A stretch of 8,310 bases of DNA, taken from a bacterium. GTDB taxonomy: Bacteria; Oederibacteriota; JAJYGY01. Positions 1 through 6,520 of this stretch are shown one piece after another; positions within the stretch are counted from its first letter, which is position 1, and every line of letters starts with the position of its first letter. The DNA is taken from contig JAJYGY010000238.1 in the NCBI GenBank assembly GCA_021790555.1, positions 1 through 8,310 of the forward strand. The letters run 5' to 3'. A model generated the notes under the pieces. That model ran no database searches. It saw only the letters and a program-made list of their open reading frames with translations, and was not told where the DNA came from. Position numbers and translations under genes: made by a program.

Positions 1-972
1 GCCGAAGCGGATGCTCTTGTCGCGGATCAGGGACTTCTCCAGGTCCATCAGCATGATGTCCAGGTAGTTGGCGTCCGAGTTTTCCTCCCGGGCCAGGAAG
101 GCGGCGGCCTTGTTGGAGGACTGCGAGTCGTAGAAGAACACCTGGGTGCCGTGGCTGTCCCGGTCGGTCGAGGCGTTGTTGTGGATGGAAACAAACAGGT
201 CTGCGTTGGCGCGGTTGGCGATCAGGCAGCGGTCCTCCAGGGTGATGAAGCGGTCGCTGTCGCGGGTCATGATCACCCGCAGGCGGGGATACCTGCGCTC
301 AAGCAGCCGGCGCAGGCGCAGGCCGATGTCCAGGGTGTAGGTCTTCTCGAAGTCGTGGCGGGGGCCGATGGCGCCGGTGTCGTGGCCGCCGTGGCCGGGG
401 TCGATGACGATGGTGCGGATGCGGTGGCCGGGCAGGACCGAAGGGGTCTCCTCTTCGATGGCCGCCGCCCGGGTGGGCGCGGCCGTGGGCGCCGGACTGG
501 GAACCGGGGCCAGCGAAGGCTCCCCCGTGGCGGGGGCAGGGGAAGCGGCGCGGCGGAGGGAGACCCCGGAGGCCCCCATGGCGGCCAGCAGCCCGCGCAG
601 GGCCCCGCCGCGCAGGCAGGGCCTGCCCCCGGCCAGCTGGAACCCCCCCGGCAGGGCCACGCGGCGGTCTCCGTCGACGTACACGAAGCCCTGCCCCAGG
701 GTCATCAGGTAGCGGTGGGCCCCGTAGCGGATGAGGATCTGCTTGGGGGTGGATTTCCAGGTGATGCTGGCGCCCAGGAACAGCGCCGCGTCCTTGGCCC
801 CCAGCCAGTCGTCCGCGCCCAGCAGGGCCTGGGCGCTGAGGGTCCGGGAACGCCCGGTGGCGGGTTCGGAAAGCACCCAGCTGTCCGCGCCCAGGCCGAG
901 GGCGGGAAACAGCCACAGCGCCAGGGCGAGGACCGCCATCCAATTTGGGAAGTGTCGCTTCAAATCACCCAT
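1..972 (-). CDS. N-acetylmuramoyl-L-alanine amidase (Amidase_3), 3' end outside window
   Basis: Secreted zinc amidase that cuts the bond between MurNAc and L-alanine in peptidoglycan, probably at the septum. The window holds 324 codons with no stop; the gene continues past the left edge. Residues 1-29 form a signal peptide: a KRH n-region, a hydrophobic core (MAVLALALWLFPALGLGA), and likely cleavage before D30. Residues about 54-133 resemble the copper amine oxidase N-terminal-like domain (LGA..TWK, ILIRYG, YVDGDRRV, LRGLLAAMG). A Pro/Ala linker follows (about 143-180), then the Amidase_3 catalytic domain from about 186. Zn ligands appear to be H194 (DPGHGG), E209 (DFEK) and H264 (SIHNNA). 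The catalytic C-terminal Glu would lie outside the window. I chose the ATG at 972 because it has GAGGAG just upstream and gives the signal peptide a basic n-region. The in-frame ATG at 939 has neither. The gene follows ftsZ by 41 bp with no terminator between, so cotranscription is likely. Confidence 0.93.
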   Translation of the reverse strand, partial: MGDLKRHFPNWMAVLALALWLFPALGLGADSWVLSEPATGRSRTLSAQALLGADDWLGAKDAALFLGASITWKSTPKQILIRYGAHRYLMTLGQGFVYVDGDRRVALPGGFQLAGGRPCLRGGALRGLLAAMGASGVSLRRAASPAPATGEPSLAPVPSPAPTAAPTRAAAIEEETPSVLPGHRIRTIVIDPGHGGHDTGAIGPRHDFEKTYTLDIGLRLRRLLERRYPRLRVIMTRDSDRFITLEDRCLIANRANADLFVSIHNNASTDRDSHGTQVFFYDSQSSNKAAAFLAREENSDANYLDIMLMDLEKSLIRDKSIRFG

Positions 973-1013
973 TTCTCCTCGAGGGCCCGCCTGCCTCCGG
1001 ACCCGGACCCGCC

Positions 1014-2117
1014 TCAGGCCGCCACCAGCTTGCGGCGCATGAAGGTCGGGATGTCCAGATCCTCGGCCGTGGGAAGGGCCTCGCCCCGGAACAGGCTCCT
1101 GGCCTGGCGCGCCGATTCGGCCGCCAGGGCCGCGGTGTCGGCCGCGTGGGCGGGCTCGGCGCCCCGGAATCCCGTGGCGATGACGGTGACGCGGGCCTCC
1201 TCGGCCTGGGCCGGGTTGAAGACCAGCCCGTAGATGAAGTTGGCGTCCTTGTCCAGCACGCCCTTGGCCACCTTCAGGATGCTCTGCAGGTCCTCGGCGG
1301 TGAAGGCCTCCTCGTCGCGGCAGCTGACGTTGATGAGCATGCCCGTGGCCCCCTGCACGGCCACGTTTTCCAGGTAGGGGTTGGTGAGGGCCTGCTGCAT
1401 GGCACGGGGGGCGTAGCCCTCGCCCGAGGCGGCGCCCACCCCCATGTAGATTCCGCCCTGCCTGCCCATGATGGCGCGCACGTCGTTGAAGTCGCAGTTG
1501 ACCTGGCCCTCGCACTGGATGACCTCGGCGATGGACTGCACGGCGTGGCGCAGGGTGTCGTCGGCCATGGCGTAGGCCCGCGAAAGGGGCACCCGCCCGG
1601 CCAGCTGCAGGATGCGGTCGTTGGGGATGACCAGCACGGTCTCCACCATCCTTTCCATCTCCTCCAGGCCCTGCTTGGCCACGCGCCCGCGGTGCTCCCC
1701 CTCCATGTTGAAGGGACGCGTCACCACGGGCAGGGTCAGAATGCCCAGGTTGCGGCAGATCTCGGCCACCACCGGCGCGGCGCCGGTGCCGGTGCCCTTG
1801 CCCATGCCGGCGGCGATGAACACCATGTCGGCCCCGCGCAGGGCCTCCTCCAGCGCGGCGCGGCTCTCCAGGGCGGCCACGCGGCCCTTCTCCGGGTCCG
1901 CCCCGGCGCCCTTGCCGCCGGTGGCCTCGGCCCCGATCTGGATCTTCACCGGGGCCTTCTTCTTGGAAAGCGCCTGCAGGTCGGTGTTGACGGCGATGAA
2001 CTCCACGCCCTGGATTCCGGCGTCGATCATGTGGTCCACGGCGTTGCCGCCGGCGCCTCCCACGCCCACCACCTTGATGCGGGCCGAGGGGGAATAGCTG
2101 TCTTCGATCTCGAACAT
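1014..2117 (-). CDS. ftsZ: Cell division GTPase FtsZ
   Basis: Tubulin-like GTPase that polymerises at midcell into the Z-ring; 367 residues, close to the family norm. Visible landmarks are the T1 loop GVGGAGGNAV (18-27), NTD at 44-46, T3 loop GKGAGADP (68-75), T4 signature GMGKGTGTGAAP (104-115), RPFNMEG with E139 and R143, and the T7 catalytic loop N207-C-D209-F-N-D212. T7 keeps both aspartates needed to complete the GTPase site of the neighbouring subunit. The globular core ends near residue 318. A short, Ala-rich linker of about 35 residues leads to the conserved C-terminal peptide DIPTFMRRKL (355-364), which binds FtsA and other partners. Two lysines, K69 and K107, stand where most FtsZ proteins have Leu and Gly. 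The ATG at 2117 is preceded by AGGAGG, 4 nt away. The gene lies 22 bp downstream of ftsA, the classic pairing. Confidence 0.98.
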   Translation of the reverse strand: MFEIEDSYSPSARIKVVGVGGAGGNAVDHMIDAGIQGVEFIAVNTDLQALSKKKAPVKIQIGAEATGGKGAGADPEKGRVAALESRAALEEALRGADMVFIAAGMGKGTGTGAAPVVAEICRNLGILTLPVVTRPFNMEGEHRGRVAKQGLEEMERMVETVLVIPNDRILQLAGRVPLSRAYAMADDTLRHAVQSIAEVIQCEGQVNCDFNDVRAIMGRQGGIYMGVGAASGEGYAPRAMQQALTNPYLENVAVQGATGMLINVSCRDEEAFTAEDLQSILKVAKGVLDKDANFIYGLVFNPAQAEEARVTVIATGFRGAEPAHAADTAALAAESARQARSLFRGEALPTAEDLDIPTFMRRKLVAA

Positions 2118-2121
2118 GTCG

Positions 2122-2127
2122 CCTCCT
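2122..2127 (-). promoter_or_regulatory. ftsZ ribosome binding site
   Basis: Perfect AGGAGG on the minus strand, 4 nt before the ftsZ ATG and inside the 22 bp ftsA-ftsZ gap. It fixes the ftsZ start and fits strong translation of an abundant protein. Confidence 0.8.
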
Positions 2128-2139
2128 GAATGGGAACCC

Positions 2140-3393
2140 TTAGAAGTACTCCCTGATCCACCGCTTGATCCTCTCGAAAACCCCCTCCCCGCTGCTCACC
2201 GGGCTGGCGCGCGGCCCCCCCTCGCGCCGCATGCGGGCCCCGTAGCCCACCAGGCCCACGGCCGTGGAATACACCGGGCTGTTGACCACGTCGGCCAGGC
2301 CCGCCAGGGTGTGGGGCTTGGCCAGGCGCACCTGCTGCTTGAGCACCTCCTCGGCCAGGGGCTGCAGGCCGTCCAGCAGCGACTGGCCCCCCGTCAGCAC
2401 GACCCCGGCCGCCAGGCGCCCCTCCAGCCGGCTCTTCTTCACCTCCGCGTCGACCAGGCTGAGGACCTCCTCCACCCGGGGCTGCAGGATCTCCACGAGG
2501 CTGCGCCGCGGCAGGCCCCTCTGGGTGCGGCCCCCCACCCCCGGCACGGCGATCTCCTCGGAATCGGAGACCATCGAAAGCAGGGCGCAACCGTGCTTGC
2601 GCTTCAGCGCCTCGGCCTCCTCGTTTGGGGTGCGCAGCCCGATGGCCAGGTCCCGGGTCAGCTGGTTGCCGCCCACCGGGATGATGCCGGTGTAGCGGGC
2701 CGAGCCCTCCACGAAAAGGATCACGTCGGTGGTGCCGCCGCCGATGTCCACCAGGGCCACGCCCAGCTCGCGCTCGTCCGGCGTCAGCACGGCCTGGGCC
2801 GAGGCCAGGGGCTGCAGCACCAGGTCCTCGGTCTTGAAGCCGGCCCGCTCCACGCTCTTGATGATGTTCTGCACCGAGGTGACCGAGCCGGTGAGCACGT
2901 GCACCACGGCCTCCAGGCGCACCCCGCTCATGCCGATGGGGTCCTTGATGCCGTCCTGGTTGTCGATGATGTATTCCTGGGTGAGGACGTGGATGATCTC
3001 CCTGTCCTGCGGGATGGCGATGGCCTTGGTCGCCTCCAGCACCCGGTCGACGTCCTCCTGGGTGATCTCCTTGTCCTTGCGCGACACCGCCACCACGCCG
3101 TTGCTGGTCATGCCCTTGATGTGGTCGCCGCCCACGCCCACGAACAGGCTGTCGGCGCGCACGCCGGCCATGCGCTCGGCCTCGCGCACGGCGCGCTGGA
3201 TGGAATCCACCGTGCTTTCGATGTTCACCACCACGCCCTTGCGCAGGCCGGTGGAGGGCGCGTTGCCGACCCCGATGACGTTCAGCTCGCCCTGCTCCCC
3301 CACCTCGGCGATCAGGGCGCAGGTCTTGGTGGTCCCCAAATCCAGCCCCACCACGATGTTGTCGGGCGTGCCTTCCTGGGCGTTTCGGGCCAT
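2140..3393 (-). CDS. ftsA: Cell division protein FtsA
   Basis: Actin-like ATPase that tethers FtsZ filaments to the inner membrane and recruits later divisome proteins; 417 residues, the usual length. Phosphate-1 motif GLDLGTTKTC is at 16-25. The FtsA-specific 1C domain follows, around 84-165 (IIHVLTQEYIIDNQ, DPIGMSGVRLE). Phosphate-2 motif DIGGGTTDV is at 216-224, and the adenosine motif VVLTGGQSLLDG is at 331-342. The C-terminus GVFERIKRWIREYF (404-417) is the amphipathic membrane-targeting helix, preceded by a short Gly/Ser/Pro linker. The ATG at 3393 was chosen because it sits 12 residues before the conserved GLDLG start and has AGGGAG at 5 nt spacing. The frame stays open far upstream across ftsQ and ddl, but those residues are low-complexity shadow translation. 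ftsQ lies 50 bp upstream and ftsZ 22 bp downstream. Confidence 0.97.
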   Translation of the reverse strand: MARNAQEGTPDNIVVGLDLGTTKTCALIAEVGEQGELNVIGVGNAPSTGLRKGVVVNIESTVDSIQRAVREAERMAGVRADSLFVGVGGDHIKGMTSNGVVAVSRKDKEITQEDVDRVLEATKAIAIPQDREIIHVLTQEYIIDNQDGIKDPIGMSGVRLEAVVHVLTGSVTSVQNIIKSVERAGFKTEDLVLQPLASAQAVLTPDERELGVALVDIGGGTTDVILFVEGSARYTGIIPVGGNQLTRDLAIGLRTPNEEAEALKRKHGCALLSMVSDSEEIAVPGVGGRTQRGLPRRSLVEILQPRVEEVLSLVDAEVKKSRLEGRLAAGVVLTGGQSLLDGLQPLAEEVLKQQVRLAKPHTLAGLADVVNSPVYSTAVGLVGYGARMRREGGPRASPVSSGEGVFERIKRWIREYF

Positions 3394-3398
3394 GGGTT

Positions 3399-3404
3399 CT
3401 CCCT
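3399..3404 (-). promoter_or_regulatory. ftsA ribosome binding site
   Basis: AGGGAG on the minus strand, 5 nt before the ftsA ATG. It decides the start in a reading frame that remains open for more than 2 kb upstream. Confidence 0.65.
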
Positions 3405-3429
3405 TTGAGTTCCGGAAAGTCCCTCTGTC

Positions 3430-3471
3430 CTGACTCCTGGCTGCTAGCTCCTCGCTCTCAGTTCCTGCCTT
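3430..3471 (-). repeat. Degenerate heptamer tandem repeat spanning the end of ftsQ
   Basis: On the minus strand, consecutive 7-nt units read AAGGCAG, GAACTGA, GAGCGAG, GAGCTAG, CAGCCAG, GAGTCAG, with rough consensus GAGYNAG. The first two units are the weakest matches. The array covers the last codons of ftsQ, supplies its TAG stop (3444-3446), and runs into the ftsQ-ftsA gap. The ftsQ codons inside and just before it (3447-3473) are AGA AGG CAG GAA CTG AGA GCG AGG AGC. Four AGR arginine codons there contrast with the CGC-rich usage of neighbouring coding sequence. This suggests that repeat DNA was recruited as a coding tail. Confidence 0.6.
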
Positions 3472-4511
3472 CTCCCCGCCAGCGTGACCACGGCCGAGCC
3501 CTGGAAGCGCATGTCGATCAGGCTGGCCAGCTTCCCCTTGGCGGCCAGGTCCCGAAGCACCAGCCCCAGGTGGCGCTCCTTGACGCCGAAATCCCCCTGG
3601 CCCAGCCAGGCCGTGGTGCCCTCGTGGGTCACCACCTTGGGATTGGCCGGGTTGGAAAGGTCCACCGTGGTCACCTCGGTCAGCAGCATGGGCCTCAGCG
3701 GGAAAAGCCCCGCCAGCGAGGCCCCCTGGAAGTCGAGCGCCTTCACCCAGCGCCCGCCCTGGACCAGGTTCTGCACCGGCATGCCCACCACCACGGGAAG
3801 GTCCATGTTCTGGGGGTCGTCCGGCCCGCTGGAAAGCTGCACCCGCCCCTGGGCGTCCATGCGGTACCAGCGGCCGTCGCCGGACTGCACCAGCGCCACG
3901 GCCGCCCCGCCGAGGGCCGCCACGGGCGTGCCCTGGGGGGTGGGCGCCGGGCTGGCAGAAGCCAGTTCCGTGGGGGCGTCGCCCTGGGCCACGCGCTGGG
4001 CCTCGGCCACCCCGGCCTGTGGGCCCGCGGCCGGGGCCTTGAACAGGGCCACCAGCCAGGCCCCGCGCTTCCGGGCCTGCCGGGCCAGCCATCCGGCCTT
4101 GCGCCCAGGATGAAGGCTGGCCAGCACCCACAGGGCCAGGCAGCCTCCCAGGACCAGGCGGATGACGCCCCGGCGCTTGCGATCCCCCGGCTCCTCCTTG
4201 CCCCGCATCTCGACGCGGACCCTGGCCGCGGGCGCGGGCGCGGCCTTGGGAGCTTCCCGCTTCCAGGCCCGCCGGAGGGGTTCCAGCTTGTTGCTGCTGC
4301 CCTCGCCCAGCATGGCGTCCAGCCACGATCCGCCCCCGCGGCGCGGCGCGCGCGGGACCGAGGAGCGCACCTCCCGCCAGCCCGCTCGGGAGGCGCCGGC
4401 CGTCCCCGCCCGGCGCGGCGCGGCCCAGGAGGAGCCGCGCTCCCCGGCGTTCCGCCTGGGCTCCCGTGGCTCCGGACCGGAATTCAGGAATTTTCCCTGG
4501 TACATCCCCAT
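3444..4511 (-). CDS. ftsQ: FtsQ/DivIB-family division protein, atypical
   Basis: Single-pass membrane protein that links cytoplasmic and periplasmic divisome parts, by position and C-terminal similarity. It has 355 residues. Residues 1-114 form a long, basic, Arg/Pro/Gly-rich, probably disordered cytoplasmic region. KRR (112-114) precedes one membrane segment, about 116-133 (VIRLVLGGCLALWVLASL). The family's beta domain is recognisable from about 203: AVALVQSGDGRWYRMDAQG, then LPVVVG (238-243), ending with IDMRFQGSAVVTLAG. Residues 134-202, where the POTRA domain normally sits, are instead Ala/Pro/Gly-rich and show no POTRA pattern. The last nine codons arise from a heptamer repeat. The start is the ATG at 4511, with a weak GGGTGA before it; an in-frame ATG two codons later is possible. 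Placement between ddl and ftsA is the classic ftsQ position. Family call fairly sure, domain state less so. Confidence 0.83.
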   Translation of the reverse strand: MGMYQGKFLNSGPEPREPRRNAGERGSSWAAPRRAGTAGASRAGWREVRSSVPRAPRRGGGSWLDAMLGEGSSNKLEPLRRAWKREAPKAAPAPAARVRVEMRGKEEPGDRKRRGVIRLVLGGCLALWVLASLHPGRKAGWLARQARKRGAWLVALFKAPAAGPQAGVAEAQRVAQGDAPTELASASPAPTPQGTPVAALGGAAVALVQSGDGRWYRMDAQGRVQLSSGPDDPQNMDLPVVVGMPVQNLVQGGRWVKALDFQGASLAGLFPLRPMLLTEVTTVDLSNPANPKVVTHEGTTAWLGQGDFGVKERHLGLVLRDLAAKGKLASLIDMRFQGSAVVTLAGRRQELRARS

Positions 4512-4574
4512 GCTTCACCCAGATTCGGAGTTTCCGCGGCCCCCCCCGGGACCGGCGGACCTTCCAACGGCCTT

Positions 4575-5549
4575 CTATTCCCCGCGCCGGGCCAGCTCCA
4601 CCATCCTGGCCACCAGCGCTTCGAACCCCAGGCCCGCCCGGCGGGCCGCGTCGGGAAACAGGCTCACCGGGGTCATGCCCGGAAGCGTGTTGGTCTCCAG
4701 CAGCCAGAGCCGTCCGGCCTTGTCCAGCATCATGTCGCTGCGCGAATAGCCCCGGCAGCCCAGCACCTGGTGGGCTTTCAGCCCCAGCCGCCCCGCCTCG
4801 CGGGCCAGGCCGGCCGGAACCGGGGCCGGGCACAGGTGCCGCGACCCGCCCGGCCGGTACTTGGAATCCCAGTCGTAGAACTCCCCCTGGGGCACGATCT
4901 CCACCAGGGGAAGGGCCCGCCCCCCCAGCACGCCCACGGTCAGTTCCCGGCCGGCCACGTAGTCCTCCACCAGGGCGTCGCCCCAGCGCCAGGCCGATTC
5001 CAGGGCCGCCTTCATCTGGCCCGCCTTCCTCACCAGGCTGACCCCCACGGCCGACCCCTGGCTCCGGGGTTTCACCACGCAGGGCCCGCGGAAAGCCCCG
5101 GCGTTTCCGCCCGGCGGGCACAGCCGCGAGCCCGGCACCGGCAGCCCGGCTTCGCGGAAAAGCCGCTTGCTGCGCTCCTTGTCCATGGCCAGCGAGGAGG
5201 CCTGCACGCCGGACCCGGTGTAGGTCATTCCGGCCAGTTCCAGGAGCCCCTGGACGCGCCCGTCCTCGCCGCCCGTGCCGTGCAGGGCCAGGAACACGAC
5301 CCCGGCCCGGCGCCTCCTCAGCCCGGGGATGAGCCCCGAAAGCGGCACCCGGGCCGCCCAGGCGGGCGTGGCGCGCTCCCGCGCGGCCCTGTCCCAGGCC
5401 GGGCCGGCGGCGTCGGGCACCAGGTCCAGGGCCACGGCCGGGCGCCCGGCGCCCTTCAGGGCCCGCAGGACCTCGCGGCCCGAGACCAGCGAAATGTCCC
5501 TCTCGGCCGACCAGCCGCCGCAAAGCACCGCGACGACGCCCCGGCTCAT
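4575..5549 (-). CDS. ddl: D-alanine--D-alanine ligase
   Basis: ATP-grasp enzyme that joins two D-alanines in the cytoplasm to give the dipeptide used by MurF; 324 residues, typical. Near the N-terminus is AERDISLVSG (15-24), with E16 matching E15 of E. coli DdlB. HGTGGEDGRVQGLLE lies at 90-104 and YTGSG at 110-114. KPRSQGSAVG (160-169) carries the ATP lysine K160 and S166. Y231 in DSKY completes the Glu-Ser-Tyr triad; Tyr here, rather than Phe, points to D-Ala-D-Ala and not D-Ala-D-Lac. D272, E285 and N287 (RSDMM, LLETNTLPGMT) are the likely Mg ligands. The ATG at 5549 overlaps the murB TGA as ATGA, so translation is probably coupled. The frame stays open upstream, but that part overlaps murB and has no Ddl similarity. 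A 63 bp gap follows before ftsQ. Confidence 0.96.
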   Translation of the reverse strand: MSRGVVAVLCGGWSAERDISLVSGREVLRALKGAGRPAVALDLVPDAAGPAWDRAARERATPAWAARVPLSGLIPGLRRRRAGVVFLALHGTGGEDGRVQGLLELAGMTYTGSGVQASSLAMDKERSKRLFREAGLPVPGSRLCPPGGNAGAFRGPCVVKPRSQGSAVGVSLVRKAGQMKAALESAWRWGDALVEDYVAGRELTVGVLGGRALPLVEIVPQGEFYDWDSKYRPGGSRHLCPAPVPAGLAREAGRLGLKAHQVLGCRGYSRSDMMLDKAGRLWLLETNTLPGMTPVSLFPDAARRAGLGFEALVARMVELARRGE

Positions 5550-6448
5550 TCGTCCATCCCCACGACCAGCACCTCGTTTTCCAGGGACACGCCCTTCTCC
5601 TTCTTGACCCTCTCGCGGACCACCTGCATCAGGCCCAGCACGTCCGAGGCCCGGGCGCCCCCCTCGTTGACGATGAAGTTGGCGTGCAGGGTCGAGACCG
5701 TGGCTCCGCCCCGCCGCAGGCCCTTCAGTCCGCATTCCTCGATGAGCCGGCCGGCCGAGGCGCCCGGCGGGTTCTTGAAGACGCAGCCGGCGTTGGGCAG
5801 GGCCAGGGGCTGGCTGCCGCGCCGCTGGTCCAGGGCCTCCTTCATGCGGGCCTGGATGGTTTCGTAGTCGCCGGGAACCAGCTCCAGGTCGGCCCACAGG
5901 ATCAGGCCGGACCCGCCCTTGAAGCGGCTGCCCCGGTAGGTGAAGCCGGCCTCCTCGGCCGGGCATTCCCTGAGCTCGCCCCTCTCCAGGGTTCCCAGGC
6001 GCCGCACCACCCGCGAAAGCTCGCCGCCGTGGGCCCCGGCGTTCATCACCAGTCCGCCTCCCAGGGTCCCGGGGATGCCGATGGCGAATTCCAGGCCCGA
6101 AAGCGAGGCCTCCCCGGCCCGGCGCGAAAGCAGGGCCAGGTTGGCCCCCGCGCCGCAGCGCACCCGGCGGCCGTCGAAGGCCATGGACTTGAAGTCGCCT
6201 TCCAGCTTCAGCACCAGGCCGCGCATGCCGCCGTCGCGCACCAGCAGGTTGGTGCCCGCCGCCAGGATGAACAGGGGCAGGCCCTGTTCCTGGGCGAAGT
6301 CCAGGCAGGCCTTCAGGTCCTCCAGGGTCTCGGCCAGCACCAGGGCGTCGGCCGGCCCGCCGATCCTGAAGCTGGTGTGCCGGGAAAGCGGTTCGTCGGT
6401 CAACAGGCCGCCCTTCAGCCTGGCCTTCAACTGGGCGTACTCGGGCAT
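5546..6448 (-). CDS. murB: UDP-N-acetylenolpyruvoylglucosamine reductase MurB
   Basis: FAD enzyme that uses NADPH to reduce UDP-GlcNAc-enolpyruvate to UDP-MurNAc in the cytoplasm. From this start it has 300 residues, the short-form MurB length. TSFRIGGPAD (25-34) and AAGTNLLVRDGG (63-74) belong to the FAD-binding domain, as does IGIPGTLGGG..MNAGAHGGE (123-143). FTYRGSRFK (169-177) carries the substrate-binding Arg172. LPNAGCVFKNPPGASAGRLIE (217-237) holds the proton-donor position, here Cys222 instead of the usual Ser. HANFIVNEGGA follows, and E292 matches the second catalytic Glu. I chose the ATG at 6448, with GGAGG 5 nt upstream, because it leaves the usual 24 residues before TSFRIGG. An in-frame ATG at 6514 also has a strong Shine-Dalgarno and would add 22 residues (322 aa). 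The stop overlaps the ddl start. Confidence 0.96.
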   Translation of the reverse strand: MPEYAQLKARLKGGLLTDEPLSRHTSFRIGGPADALVLAETLEDLKACLDFAQEQGLPLFILAAGTNLLVRDGGMRGLVLKLEGDFKSMAFDGRRVRCGAGANLALLSRRAGEASLSGLEFAIGIPGTLGGGLVMNAGAHGGELSRVVRRLGTLERGELRECPAEEAGFTYRGSRFKGGSGLILWADLELVPGDYETIQARMKEALDQRRGSQPLALPNAGCVFKNPPGASAGRLIEECGLKGLRRGGATVSTLHANFIVNEGGARASDVLGLMQVVRERVKKEKGVSLENEVLVVGMDE

Positions 6449-6453
6449 GGGTT

Positions 6454-6458
6454 CCTCC
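6454..6458 (-). promoter_or_regulatory. murB ribosome binding site (preferred start)
   Basis: GGAGG within GGGGGAGGAA on the minus strand, 5 nt before the ATG at 6448. It supports the start that gives a family-typical MurB N-terminus. Confidence 0.6.
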
Positions 6459-6520
6459 CCCAGAAACGGAAGGGTCCAGGGCCTGCGGCAGCGTTGGTAA
6501 TAGGAGCCTTGCATGGCGTC

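Noticed and set aside
299..943. Minus-strand open frame opposite-phase to the amidase
   Set aside because: It is a Pro/Arg-rich out-of-frame translation. The frame with the signal peptide and the DPGHGG, SIHNNA motifs is the real one.
973..1013. Possible terminator between ftsZ and the amidase
   Set aside because: The 41 bp gap is GC-rich with a short tandem CCGGAC repeat, but I see no stem-loop followed by a T-run in the direction of transcription.
4512..4574. Possible promoter in the ddl-ftsQ gap
   Set aside because: No convincing -35/-10 pair is visible, and promoter rules for this organism are unknown.
2140..5523. A single open frame of about 1127 codons that ends as FtsA, which could suggest a giant FtsA fusion
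   Set aside because: Upstream of 3393 the translation is low-complexity Gly/Arg/Pro sequence that overlaps well-supported ftsQ and ddl in another frame. FtsA has its own ATG and ribosome binding site at 3393.
3405..5867. Plus-strand open frame of about 820 codons, with other long plus-strand frames (945-2129, 2116-3408, 6859-8214)
   Set aside because: All lie opposite recognised genes and have His/Gln/Ala/Gly-rich composition typical of antisense frames in high-GC DNA. None shows a known domain.
5550..5966. In-frame upstream extension of Ddl (would start at 5966)
   Set aside because: The extension overlaps murB coding sequence and has no similarity to Ddl. The start at 5549 gives the normal N-terminus and the ATGA overlap.
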